DNA from: Branchiostoma floridae
Taxonomy: Eukaryota > Chordata > Leptocardii > Amphioxiformes > Branchiostomatidae
NCBI RefSeq assembly: GCF_000003815.2
Contig: NC_049980.1
Coordinates: 11,283,816 to 11,347,815 of the forward strand
Direction of reading: 5' to 3'
DNA: 64,000 nucleotides
Made by a program: the position numbers and the translations under genes. Shown piece by piece: positions 51,901 through 54,285 of this stretch. Positions within the stretch are counted from its first letter, which is position 1, and each line of letters starts with the position of its first letter. Below the pieces are notes generated by a model. That model made no database searches, had not been told where the DNA came from, and worked only from the letters and a program-made list of their open reading frames with translations.

Positions 51901-53521
51901 CTGGAGAAGGCATTCAGTCAAGTTATGCATCTGTTAAGCTTGATCAATACTAACTTACTACATAAAGAAATGGTAGGAATATCTATACTGAGTCTCATAC
52001 TTTCTGTATTGTCCTTTAATATGTCACAAACTGGCAATTTGTGTTAATTGATACTATTAAACAAGCCCTGAAGAACTTTCATTTTCTCTGACCTAAAGCA
52101 GACAACACTGGTCTGACAGGTGAAACCACATGATGCAAGCTGTCAGTCTCAATCTCCTGATCTTCCCTCTGCCTACTTTACTGGCTGATATTTTCACTCC
52201 CATCCTTTCATTCAAGTGCTCTTAGAGTTATCAGTCCATCATCATGCAGGCCTGTCTGCAAGCATTGAGAATGTGCGTCATTCCAAGCTTTCCCAAAGCC
52301 TGGGGAAGGAACCATCTACAAGTGGGATGTGCCGGCAAACACCTGTAACCATCTCTTTTCTCACCTGCTGCAGTAAATACCCCGACTTTAAATTCCATTC
52401 TGCTGCTATGCTAAGCCTGCTTTGCCTTAAGTATAATGCAGATTATGGTAATACTTAGTTGGTACAAACAGATTTTCCATGAACGCCCTCCCCCAAAAAT
52501 GACCATAGTGGAAAGGTCCTCCTCTCCACTTCCATGAAGGCCATCTACAGTCTAAATCCTTTTTGTAACAACCCTTGGGTGCAAATATATCATACCTTAT
52601 GTTACATATACATGATGGTAGGAATGCATTCTGCTTCTTGTAGGGAGAAAAGGACTGGCGTTTGAGATGGTCGTGATATCCACTAGATGTGTTGTTTCCA
52701 TTTGTCATAGTAATACCTGATCGATTGCATAGGGCGGCGCGGCCACCTGTTCTGTAATATGTATACACCCTGGAGCAAAGAGTTACGCAGCACGTTGTTG
52801 TTGTTATTGTGACCTAGCACGCAAGCCGGTGCGACAGTGACAGTCTTTAAAGGTCAGGACACGTCACTCTTACAGGGTCTCTGCTCCCCCTGCATTCATG
52901 AGGTGGGGGGGAATCCCCCCTCCTTTTGTTTCGCGGAGAAGTGAAATTGAACACTGCGCCGTCCTGTGAAACATATGCTGGGCATTAGCGCAAAGCGGCA
53001 ACGCCTTTTGATTTCCTCGAACCAACACTTGTTGTTCCATATTGCAAGGAAATATTCTTTCAAAACATCACCACCGTGTCGATTCTTTTAAAAACCGAGA
53101 GGCCTGATTGTAGAAAAGTAAGATATATTGCCCCAAATCTTACGAATTCCGTGTTATTCTCTATGCCTGGGTGTTTATTTTCCAGCATGCATAACACATT
53201 GTACGGGAAAATGAATGGGAGGGGCATCGAAACACAACATACATGCAACAGGCCCTCGCTGAACTCATTGGAACAGAATGGGGGAAAAAACTCCGCAATT
53301 TCACAGGATTTATCACATTTGCCAGTGCATGAAATAAGACAAAGAATTTACTGTACCTTATTTTTCCTTCTATTTTTCTTTCGGTTGTCCTCGTCCAAGG
53401 CTTTGAAGCTGGGCGGCTCGAAGCTGGCCCGGAAGCCGCAGACGAACACCAACGCTGCGAGGACCACCACACTGACGATCGGTACCGAGAAGTGGAGGGT
53501 TTGAGGGTCTGTAAAATCCAT
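773..53521 (-). CDS. MTDH: LYRIC/metadherin-like membrane-anchored protein, nine coding exons (gene span)
   Basis: The minus-strand gene joins 53521-53357, 25175-24998, 23283-23128, 18244-17909, 17588-16630, 15809-14970, 11900-11676, 1933-1747 and 954-773. Every junction has AG and GT borders and matching phase. The total is 3228 bases, about 1075 residues, 52 of them inside an N gap. The protein has a membrane segment near residues 11-30, a basic cluster at 47-55, long Ser/Glu/Lys-rich stretches without obvious folded domains, and a basic C-terminus. LYRIC proteins are ER/nuclear-envelope and nuclear scaffolds that bind SND1. Similarity is seen at the post-membrane KKNRRK cluster, at GKW...RKLQKERRR in exon 3 (human GAW...KRQQRK), at D-W-x6-W in exon 5 and at the final NWVEDKPVKKKRKPRR (human SWESPKQIKKKKKARR). 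Human MTDH has 582 residues, so this is almost twice as long. RRBP1/kinectin-like ER anchors were considered, but their long coiled coil is absent. The family call is inferred from memory of the human protein. Confidence 0.7.
955..1746 (-). other. Intron 8
   Basis: Most of this intron is noncoding. It contains a TIR element of the GGTACAGG-core family at 1348-1709. The rest holds nothing I can identify. Confidence 0.5.
1348..1709 (+). mobile_element. MITE, GGTACAGG-core family, copy 1
   Basis: It starts TAAGGGTGGGTACAGG and ends GACCCACCCCTA, giving inverted ends of about 11 bases with TA target sites. Related copies lie at 29217-29445 and, reversed, at 40751-41152. All share the aggtacaggtac start, a GGGCAATACTC core and a GGTCCAACAAG-like 3' part. 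It is non-autonomous, with no reading frame. The superfamily is uncertain. TA target sites fit Tc1/mariner-type elements but are not decisive. Confidence 0.6.
1747..1933 (-). CDS. MTDH: Exon 8: Trp/acidic segment
   Basis: The acceptor is ACAATTGTGTTTCAG and the donor CCAG|GTCAGA. It encodes about residues 954-1015: VVKKVENKLEPLTLGG, then GPLSWADEMEMEESLQ, a Ser/Pro/Thr stretch and TTPWGTNAWSQRTPG. It is phase 0 in and phase 1 out. The acidic WADEMEMEE unit and the two later tryptophans continue the isolated-Trp style of the protein. The 9.7 kb intron separating it from exon 7 could hide a further exon. The phases match without one. Confidence 0.65.
3054..4129 (-). mobile_element. 1.08 kb TIR element, copy 1
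   Basis: Ends are ACGGGGGACGCCCTAAGACG and, inverted, GTGCCCCAACAC...CCCGT. Both sides are flanked by TA (3052-3053 and 4130-4131). The whole body matches the reverse complement of 32410-33490 over its full length with scattered differences and indels. Subterminal TAAGACGG units are repeated. No intact reading frame is shared by the two copies, so this is a non-autonomous element. Confidence 0.65.
5023..5106 (+). repeat. Short duplicated segment, copy 1
   Basis: The core ACCTTGGACAGAGGCAACAG followed by a GCAGTTGCATACTTCT-like stretch recurs at 5950-6030, about 0.93 kb away in the same orientation. Origin unknown. Confidence 0.5.
5950..6030 (+). repeat. Short duplicated segment, copy 2
   Basis: Second copy of the 5023-5106 segment. 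It shares ACCTTGGACAGAGGCAACAG and TGCAGTTGCATACTTCT with small differences between them. Confidence 0.5.
6160..6486 (+). pseudogene. LINE 3' end remnant (end of reverse-transcriptase ORF plus A-rich tail)
   Basis: Broken frames read ARTRLATSTEANHPFF, then SLWNELPRTCFPMGYNLQLF and KSRVNTHL before a stop. This LWNxLP...FKxRVxxHL ending is typical of the C-terminus of many invertebrate non-LTR retrotransposon reverse transcriptases. An A-rich AAATAAAAAAATAAAAAAAA tail follows. A frameshift joins the two readable parts. The fragment is 5'-truncated and inactive. I cannot assign a clade. Confidence 0.6.
6863..6962. other. Assembly gap (100 N)
   Basis: Run of exactly 100 N. The conventional length suggests a gap of unknown size, in intron 7. 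Confidence 0.95.
7376..7880 (-). mobile_element. tRNA-derived SINE, split by a MITE
   Basis: Read on the minus strand, a tRNA-like head (GGTCGAGCCTAGTGGA..., B-box-like GGGTTGGATTGC) is followed by a body with CTCCACCCAGGTG. The tail is the end AACCCACTGC...GCCTCAAAAAGGCT. The same order appears at 10712-10945. The body is interrupted at 7412-7657 by a MITE. It would have been transcribed by RNA polymerase III when active. Confidence 0.55.
7412..7657 (+). mobile_element. MITE with CAGGGTT...AACCCTG ends, copy 1
   Basis: It begins CAGGGTTAGCCCAATTGTCC and ends AACTTGTCCAACCCTG. The interior matches 28028-28361 (fragments such as GATTTTTCCA, ATTCCATTGCT, AATTTTGGGCAAGTG and ATAGGACAAGTGAATTTTAG). 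It sits inside the SINE at 7376-7880. Flanking duplication is not clear in this copy and the 5' end is partly lost. The CAGGG start suggests a hAT-like origin. Confidence 0.6.
10712..10945 (-). mobile_element. tRNA-derived SINE, uninterrupted copy
   Basis: On the minus strand the head reads ATGGTAGAGTGGATGGGA, with A-box-like TGGTAGAGTGG and B-box-like GGGTTGAATTCC. A body with CCACCCAAGTG follows, then the end AACCCACTGCATCTACAGCC. It is the same family as 7376-7880 and probably 29530-29711. Confidence 0.6.
11676..11900 (-). CDS. MTDH: Exon 7: proline-run exon
   Basis: The acceptor is CATCACTATTAG and the donor AAAAG|GTAGGT. It is 225 bases, phase 0 at both ends, about residues 879-953. It encodes VQAVRLPEPQSELSSQ, then a segment with KVKTFAMVAAGICTERN, then a proline run broken by Ala and Gln (about residues 923-939), then METPSKKPETMTEK. 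The run is encoded by a G-rich minisatellite-like tract on the plus strand (11736-11767), so its length may vary between alleles. Polyproline could bind SH3/WW/EVH1 domains, but that is inference. Confidence 0.7.
12091..12434. mobile_element. MITE with internal ATCTCAAGATT repeats
   Basis: The left end TGACCCCCAGTAGGGGTCTT and the right end (inverted) TGCACCCCAGTGGGAGGGGTC form imperfect inverted repeats that continue with TTTAAAC / TTTACAC. The interior is a degenerate array of ATCTCAAGATT and AATCTTGAGAT units, themselves in both orientations. No other copy was seen in this window. Confidence 0.5.
12880..12962 (+). repeat. Possible LINE tail
   Basis: CTGTAAAGTCGAATAGATAA followed by an AAATAAATAAAT run resembles the end of non-LTR elements, and one frame reads QAVKSNR before the tail. 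Very short, so uncertain. Confidence 0.3.
13793..13971. other. Assembly gap (179 N)
   Basis: Run of N in intron 6. The flanks are GC-rich relative to the intron, so GC-rich sequence may be missing. Confidence 0.95.
14970..15809 (-). CDS. MTDH: Exon 6: acidic, Ser/Thr/Glu-rich exon
   Basis: The acceptor is CTTCTTGACTACAG and the donor AAAG|GTAATT. The exon is 840 bases, 280 codons, phase 0 at both ends (about residues 599-878). It opens with VPNHNEWKDIQLDHALLEDW followed by basic RKRLEKQKDGRK. A long region of repeated TESQT/TECQT-like units follows (STESQTSSDEF, STECQTSETGS, SVECQVGG), then a basic stretch (KKEHRRKVKNSKKS). A second acidic block (EEVEEMSDNDD) leads into TWTVVLKTRGKRVKHIHV. 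The composition implies extended, highly phosphorylatable sequence. The TESQT-like units may be a short degenerate amino-acid repeat. No enzymatic domain is visible. Confidence 0.75.
15810..16629 (-). other. Intron 5
   Basis: Holds the 3' part of a GGCCACAGC-type MITE (15890-16234) and a short (CA)n run near 16280. Nothing else identified. Confidence 0.5.
15890..16234 (+). mobile_element. GGCCACAGC-type MITE, 5'-truncated copy
   Basis: It matches the second half of the complete element at 61396-61904. Shared blocks include GTGGCACCA...GTAGCCAT, TGGTGTCTGTTTTGAAA, CAGTCTGCAGAGGA and the end CCATAAAATTTACTTGCTGT. The left terminal repeat is missing. Confidence 0.6.
16630..17588 (-). CDS. MTDH: Exon 5: large Ser-rich exon with D-W-x6-W motif (contains gap)
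   Basis: The acceptor is TTCCCTCTAG and the donor CACAG|GTATGC. It encodes about residues 279-598. It begins ATGTDDLDSGIDFSVMTF and continues with Lys/Thr-rich and Ser/Glu-rich sequence, then an Arg/Trp block (SCWRKNRRPFRTNHEKVQAW) and an Arg/Ser block (SQRSRKSNRSVHSN). The gap at 16760-16915 hides about 52 codons. Both flanks stay in one frame, so the gap length is compatible with the true length or a multiple of three off it. Directly after the gap comes DWQRMEYGWLTTT, with tryptophans near residues 557 and 564, then a Gly-rich tail. In human MTDH, a DW-x6-W stretch is the SND1-binding element. Confidence 0.7.
16760..16915. other. Assembly gap inside exon 5 (156 N)
   Basis: The run length is divisible by three and both sides remain open in the gene frame. 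The hidden part lies immediately N-terminal to the D-W-x6-W motif. Confidence 0.95.
17589..17908 (-). other. Intron 4
   Basis: Short 320-base intron containing a (TTTTA)n microsatellite at about 17667-17699. Nothing else seen. Confidence 0.6.
17667..17699 (+). repeat. (TTTTA)n microsatellite
   Basis: About six consecutive TTTTA units, slightly impure at the 3' end. Confidence 0.85.
17909..18244 (-). CDS. MTDH: Exon 4: Trp-containing Ser/Thr/Ala-rich region
   Basis: The acceptor is CTTTATCCTACAG and the donor AAAG|GTAAGT, close to consensus. It encodes about residues 167-278: GKREGQDRDDWGWEVKSNAS at the start, then low-complexity Ala/Pro/Thr sequence with WAQKTPVSVTG, a run of Thr residues and LGVWASPPHRQH. 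The DDWGWE start again pairs acidic residues with Trp. No folded domain is visible and the composition suggests disorder. Phase is 1 at both ends, so exons 3 and 4 could each be skipped without shifting the frame. Confidence 0.7.
18245..23127 (-). other. Intron 3 (4.9 kb)
   Basis: No exon or clear transposon is seen. The stretch 19020-19620 is richer in GC and dense in TGACAGCT/TTGACAG (TALE-type) and TAATTAG (homeodomain-type) words. 20190-20600 is also relatively GC-rich and openly readable but has no recognisable protein. A 33-base segment (AGTGGGTCTACATTGGTAAC...) is repeated in tandem at about 21277-21336. Confidence 0.45.
21277..21336 (+). repeat. Short tandem duplication
   Basis: GTGGGTCTACATTGGTAACA followed by GAAAA occurs twice in succession with a period of about 33 bases. 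Confidence 0.7.
23128..23283 (-). CDS. MTDH: Exon 3: GKW-basic motif resembling vertebrate LYRIC
   Basis: The acceptor is CTTTTTCTTTTCAG and the donor AGAG|GTAATG. Phase 1 entry gives residues 115-166, beginning GKWITQPTKEDRKLQKERRR. This resembles the human MTDH stretch GAWETKISHREKRQQRKRDK: an acidic lead, one Trp, then Arg/Lys/Gln-rich sequence. This is the clearest local match to the family. The remainder (NNRDLGSPRQLHTRWRDSS) is polar with a second Trp. Exon length is 156 bases, phase 1 at both ends. Confidence 0.75.
24240..24405 (+). repeat. Dispersed duplicate, copy 1
   Basis: It shares long nearly identical stretches with 26172-26341, for example GATTCTTGCTGGTCCATCCA and AAGCAGCCATGGTTTCAGCA. 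The two copies lie 1.9 kb apart on opposite sides of exon 2 in the same orientation. Confidence 0.65.
24745..24864. repeat. AT-rich palindromic block plus hairpin
   Basis: A region built from ATTGAATATC/GATATTCAAT-like words is followed by a perfect 10-base hairpin CTCAAAACCA / TGGTTTTGAG (24835-24864). It may be a decayed foldback element. Confidence 0.5.
24998..25175 (-). CDS. MTDH: Exon 2: charged linker
   Basis: The acceptor follows a pyrimidine-rich tract (TTCCCATTGTACAG) and the donor is GATG|GTATGTG. Read in phase 0 from exon 1, it encodes about residues 56-114: RITNGFLLSDKVRTSDSEED, a Pro/Gln segment (SKTPSWEQQPKVQ), then an acidic-basic tail DQKDDSGRKEEGNELEED. It ends in phase 1. 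Another frame is also open across the exon but gives a less charged sequence and would break the phase chain. No domain is recognised. The acidic end places EED directly before the GKW motif that begins exon 3. Confidence 0.7.
26172..26341 (+). repeat. Dispersed duplicate, copy 2
   Basis: Second copy of the 24240-24405 segment. It ends at the same AGCACCAAGGAGGAGCTA boundary. Confidence 0.65.
26501..26766 (+). repeat. Tandem duplication, period 132 bases
   Basis: Two consecutive copies both begin TAATTTCAATCTAAACCCTG. They share CATCAAAATTAGATTCTTTC and AAATTAGTCTGCAGTCTT, and differ at roughly one base in eight. Confidence 0.75.
27768..28621 (+). mobile_element. GGCCACAGC-type MITE carrying a nested insertion
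   Basis: It starts GGCCACAGCAAGTAAATGCT, preceded by TTA, and ends CCATTTGCTTTGGCC. The order of blocks matches the complete copy at 61396-61904. The right target-site TTA is not preserved. At 28028-28361 a second MITE is inserted, so the host element is the older of the two. TTA target sites and GGCC ends suit a PIF/Harbinger-type element. Confidence 0.65.
28028..28361 (+). mobile_element. MITE with CAGGGTTGG ends, complete copy
   Basis: Perfect 15-base inverted ends: CAGGGTTGGACAAGT at 28028-28042 and ACTTGTCCAACCCTG at 28347-28361. It is flanked by a perfect 6-base duplication ATGGTA (28022-28027 and 28362-28367). The uninterrupted site in related copies reads ATGGAAGCC or TTGGTAGCC, confirming the insertion boundaries. 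It is 334 bases with no reading frame. The related copy is at 7412-7657. Confidence 0.8.
29217..29445 (+). mobile_element. MITE, GGTACAGG-core family, copy 2
   Basis: It begins TAGGGGTGAGTACACGTACA and shares AATGGGCAATACTCCA, GGTCCAATTTT and a GGTTCAACAGGGAAAAAACT-like end with 1348-1709. The right terminal repeat is degraded. Confidence 0.55.
29530..29711 (-). mobile_element. SINE fragment running into an assembly gap
   Basis: CACCTGGGTAGAATGACCAA and TGCCCTTCCCAAGGACA match the body of the SINE at 7376-7880 (CACCTGGGTGGAGTAAGAAA, TGCCTTTCCAAAGGACA) in the same orientation. The head would lie in the gap. Confidence 0.45.
29712..29811. other. Assembly gap (100 N)
   Basis: Run of 100 N in intron 1, probably of unknown true size. 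Confidence 0.95.
32410..33490 (+). mobile_element. 1.08 kb TIR element, copy 2
   Basis: It begins ACGGGGGCCGCCCTAAGATG after TA and is co-linear with the reverse complement of 3054-4129. Shared blocks include GGCGCTCCATC, TACTTGAATAAG, CACGAATCATTTGTTA-like and TTGGTTTATTTACCTTT. Its 3' end carries four GGGCATCTTAGGGCAGGG-like units (33429-33489), an expansion of the inverted CCTAAGATGCCC at the left end. Short Cys-rich frames inside (32767-32964) are broken in copy 1, so the element appears noncoding. Confidence 0.65.
33429..33489 (+). repeat. Tandem GGGCATCTTAGGGCAGG units
   Basis: Four units of about 18 bases, the last incomplete, at the 3' end of the TIR element. Confidence 0.8.
33595..33617 (+). 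repeat. (AGGT)n tract
   Basis: Run of TAGG/AGGT units, about five copies. Confidence 0.7.
35029..35080. repeat. Perfect 20-base inverted repeat with nuclear-receptor half-sites
   Basis: Arms TAGCAACGGACCTTTGACCT (35029-35048) and AGGTCAAAGGTCCGTTGCTA (35061-35080) surround a 12-base loop. Each arm contains AGGTCAAAGGTCC, which is a DR1 arrangement (two AGGTCA-type half-sites, one spacer base) as bound by HNF4, RXR or COUP-TF. It could be a regulatory element, the relic of a foldback transposon, or an RNA hairpin. Confidence 0.6.
37254..37536 (+). mobile_element. tRNA-derived SINE
   Basis: The head TGGCTGAATGGATAGAGTG is A-box-like and CGCGAGTTCTATCCCTGG is B-box-like. Together they resemble a tRNA of about 70 bases. 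A body without tRNA similarity follows and ends GCAACTTACTTTACTCTA. The B box has a T in place of the usual G (GTTCTA for GTTCGA). No duplicate of this family was seen in the window. Confidence 0.65.
40751..41152 (-). mobile_element. MITE, GGTACAGG-core family, copy 3 (reversed)
   Basis: It ends TACCGGTACCCACCCCTA. It contains TTGGACCGGTCTGAAAAAA near its left side, matching the reverse complement of TTTTTTCAGACCGGTCCAAC in copy 1, and GAGTATCACCCATTCACAAG in the core. Confidence 0.6.
41756..41775. repeat. Short perfect hairpin
   Basis: AGCTCAAC and GTTGAGCT are separated by four bases. Possibly part of an unrecognised repeat. Confidence 0.4.
42300..42450 (-). mobile_element. Possible tRNA-derived SINE fragment
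   Basis: On the minus strand ACCTTACCCCTACTCTACTA is followed by GTGAGTTTGAACCCCAG, a plausible B box (GGTTCGAANCC-like), and a non-tRNA body. The A box is poor. Confidence 0.4.
42511..42592. repeat. Inverted repeat TAATAAGACTGAACC / GGTTCAGTCTTATTA
   Basis: Two perfect 15-base arms separated by about 52 bases. It may be a very short MITE. No flanking duplication was found. Confidence 0.5.
42933..42946 (+). repeat. Poly-C tract
   Basis: Fourteen consecutive C. Length is prone to sequencing error. Confidence 0.8.
43881..44101 (+). repeat. Tandem duplication, period 112 bases
   Basis: Two copies begin GGTTTAAATTTTCC. They share GCCACCTT, GTTACATGTAAT, GTTAAATCTATACAGTGC and AGTCCAACAGG. Confidence 0.75.
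45937..46150 (-). pseudogene. LINE 3' end remnant
   Basis: On the minus strand a frame reads WNMLSPSTVGASSLDRFKEH then LQ..., followed by a stop. This is the WNxLP-xxVxASSLxxFKxxL ending seen in many CR1/jockey-like reverse transcriptases. A GATACAGATACAG repeat tail follows at the 3' end, as expected for a LINE terminus. It is severely 5'-truncated. Confidence 0.55.
46592..46708. repeat. 117-base near-perfect hairpin
   Basis: The left arm starts GGCATGAAAACTGATATTTA and the right arm ends TAAATATCAGTTTTCATGCC. Pairing continues inward through GCTTAAACCTGACGTG / TATGTTAGGTTTAAGC and GATACTTAT / ATAAGTATC. It fits a small foldback MITE. A hairpin RNA precursor is also possible. Confidence 0.6.
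47785..48960. mobile_element. 1.18 kb CpG-rich TIR element
   Basis: Ends CAAGGAGCTTTTATCAAGAG and, inverted, AGGAGCTTTTATCAGGAGGA. A 9-base direct repeat TGGTAGAAA flanks it (47776-47784 and 48961-48969). The interior is CpG-rich compared with the intron. It has CRE-like TTACGTCA (47949-47956) and CTACGTCA (48051-48058) and a YY1-like AATGGCGGAC at 48077. No transposase frame is seen. The exact terminal base is ambiguous by one or two positions. Confidence 0.65.
49192..49270 (-). mobile_element. tRNA-like SINE head or tRNA pseudogene
   Basis: On the minus strand TCTAGCGGCTATGGTG is A-box-like and GGTTCGAATCTCGGGCC is a good B box. The spacing is about that of a tRNA. No convincing acceptor stem is visible, so a SINE head is preferred over a functional tRNA gene. 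Confidence 0.5.
49309..49881. mobile_element. TIR element A (long inverted ends)
   Basis: The left end CAGTCTGCCTAAACACAACA pairs with the right end TGTTTAGGCAGACC. Imperfect pairing runs on for over 100 bases (ACCACAAACAACCACAAA / TTTGTGGTCGTTTGTGGT, ATTGTTTATACATTTATGAA / TTCATAAATGTATAAACAAT). CTGTTACAT lies at 49300-49308, and the same word occurs again after element B at 51149-51157, consistent with this element's target duplication. Confidence 0.6.
49888..51148. mobile_element. TIR element B with subterminal GGTAACGCTTAACGG repeats
   Basis: Ends GAGGGTCTGCATG (49888-49900) and CATGCAGACCCTC (51136-51148) are perfect inverted repeats flanked by CTGTTA on both sides (49882-49887 and 51149-51154). 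Three tandem units of GGTAACGCTTAACGGTRAAT plus spacer lie at the left end, and five or six diverged ones lie in the same orientation at the right. The interior is unrelated to any protein I know. Confidence 0.7.
53357..53521 (-). CDS. MTDH: Exon 1: start codon, membrane anchor and first basic cluster
   Basis: This exon encodes residues 1-55. It begins MDFTDPQTLHFS, runs through a hydrophobic stretch (about residues 11-30, VPIVSVVVLAALVFVCGF core) and ends in DEDNRKKNRRKNK. The start is supported by a good context (A at -3, G at +4) and by an in-frame TAA 15 bases upstream, at 53534-53536. The exon ends AAG|GTACAG in phase 0. The anchor lies almost at the N-terminus, whereas vertebrate LYRIC has about 48 residues before its membrane segment, so the lumenal part is much shorter here. 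The basic run resembles the RSEEQKKKNRKK region of human MTDH, a possible nuclear or nucleolar targeting signal. The high local GC content is unlike the surrounding introns. Confidence 0.75.
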
Positions 53522-53523
53522 CT

Positions 53524-53532
53524 TTAACTCAT
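53524..53532 (-). promoter_or_regulatory. Two-codon upstream ORF
   Basis: ATGAGTTAA on the gene strand ends two bases before the main start codon. If it lies in the mature 5' UTR, a minimal uORF this close would be expected to affect initiation at the main ATG. The transcription start is unknown. Confidence 0.35.
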
Positions 53533-53729
53533 CTTATGGTGTAACAGTTCGGCTGGTGAAAACGTGGAGCTGTGGCAACATAACATGGACGAAGCAAATC
53601 AAACGTACGCTGCTGTTTTATCTCTACGGGGAAGACATCGTTGGGTGCGCAGGTTGAACCAAACACAGACGCTCGTCTGGCTGGAAGCGCGGATACAAGC
53701 AATATGGAGGCTGGTAGGCTGGCGGGCTG

Positions 53730-53737
53730 TGACGTCA
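53730..53737. promoter_or_regulatory. Consensus CRE (TGACGTCA)
   Basis: Full palindromic CREB/ATF site about 210 bases upstream of the LYRIC-like start codon, in CpG-containing sequence. It is plausibly part of the promoter. No TATA box at an expected distance was recognised. Confidence 0.4.
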
Positions 53738-54285
53738 ACATGCAAGGGTGTGCTGGGGGTTACCCAGTACTGCACACAACACCCAAGTTTAACTGAAGCT
53801 AAAGACAGAAACATATTCATTCATTCGGATGGAGTCATCGACGAAGTGGGGGAAATTAGAAATTAACAATTACGGTAACAATGAAAAACGTTCTGACGAT
53901 ATTGAGTAATGGAATATGGACAAAATTTCCTTTCCTTTTACAACGTACATGAAGCGTACAATGATATCATGGACAGAAATAATACATACAGGATTGTCGA
54001 ATACAGCCATATTTTCACGAGATAAGAGACCATATGTCACCTAGCTATGTTACAATGAAAGTTCAGTGGAAAAACATAAAGGTAGATATAATCTATTTAG
54101 AAATCGTTTAGTACAAAAAAAAATAATAATAATTCCAACTGACCTCAATGGAAAGAAACGAATTCTGTCTAAACGTTTGATTTGTGGAAAAAGATTTTGA
54201 TAGAAAATCTATAGGTTTTTAGTCATTTTTCTGTGTCGCACAAAGCCATTGAAGGCGGAAGGGATCATTCACGTCAGGCTTGTTG

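Larger units (their letters stand above)
25176..53356 (-). other. Intron 1 (28 kb)
   Basis: The first intron accounts for over half of the gene. Repeats listed separately occupy parts of 26.1-29.8, 32.4-33.5, 37.2-37.5, 40.7-41.2, 42.3-44.1, 45.9-46.7 and 47.8-51.2 kb. The stretches 29.9-32.4, 33.5-37.2, 37.6-40.7, 44.1-45.9 and 51.2-53.3 kb contain no exon I can support. A GC-mixed block near 31000-31150 has TAATTA and TGACAG words like those of intron 3. Large first introns commonly hold regulatory elements. Confidence 0.5.

Noticed and set aside
773-53521. RRBP1/kinectin homologue (MDxxDxQTL-like start and N-terminal anchor)
   Set aside because: The start resembles RRBP1, but the long heptad coiled coil and decapeptide repeats are missing, while internal and C-terminal segments resemble LYRIC.
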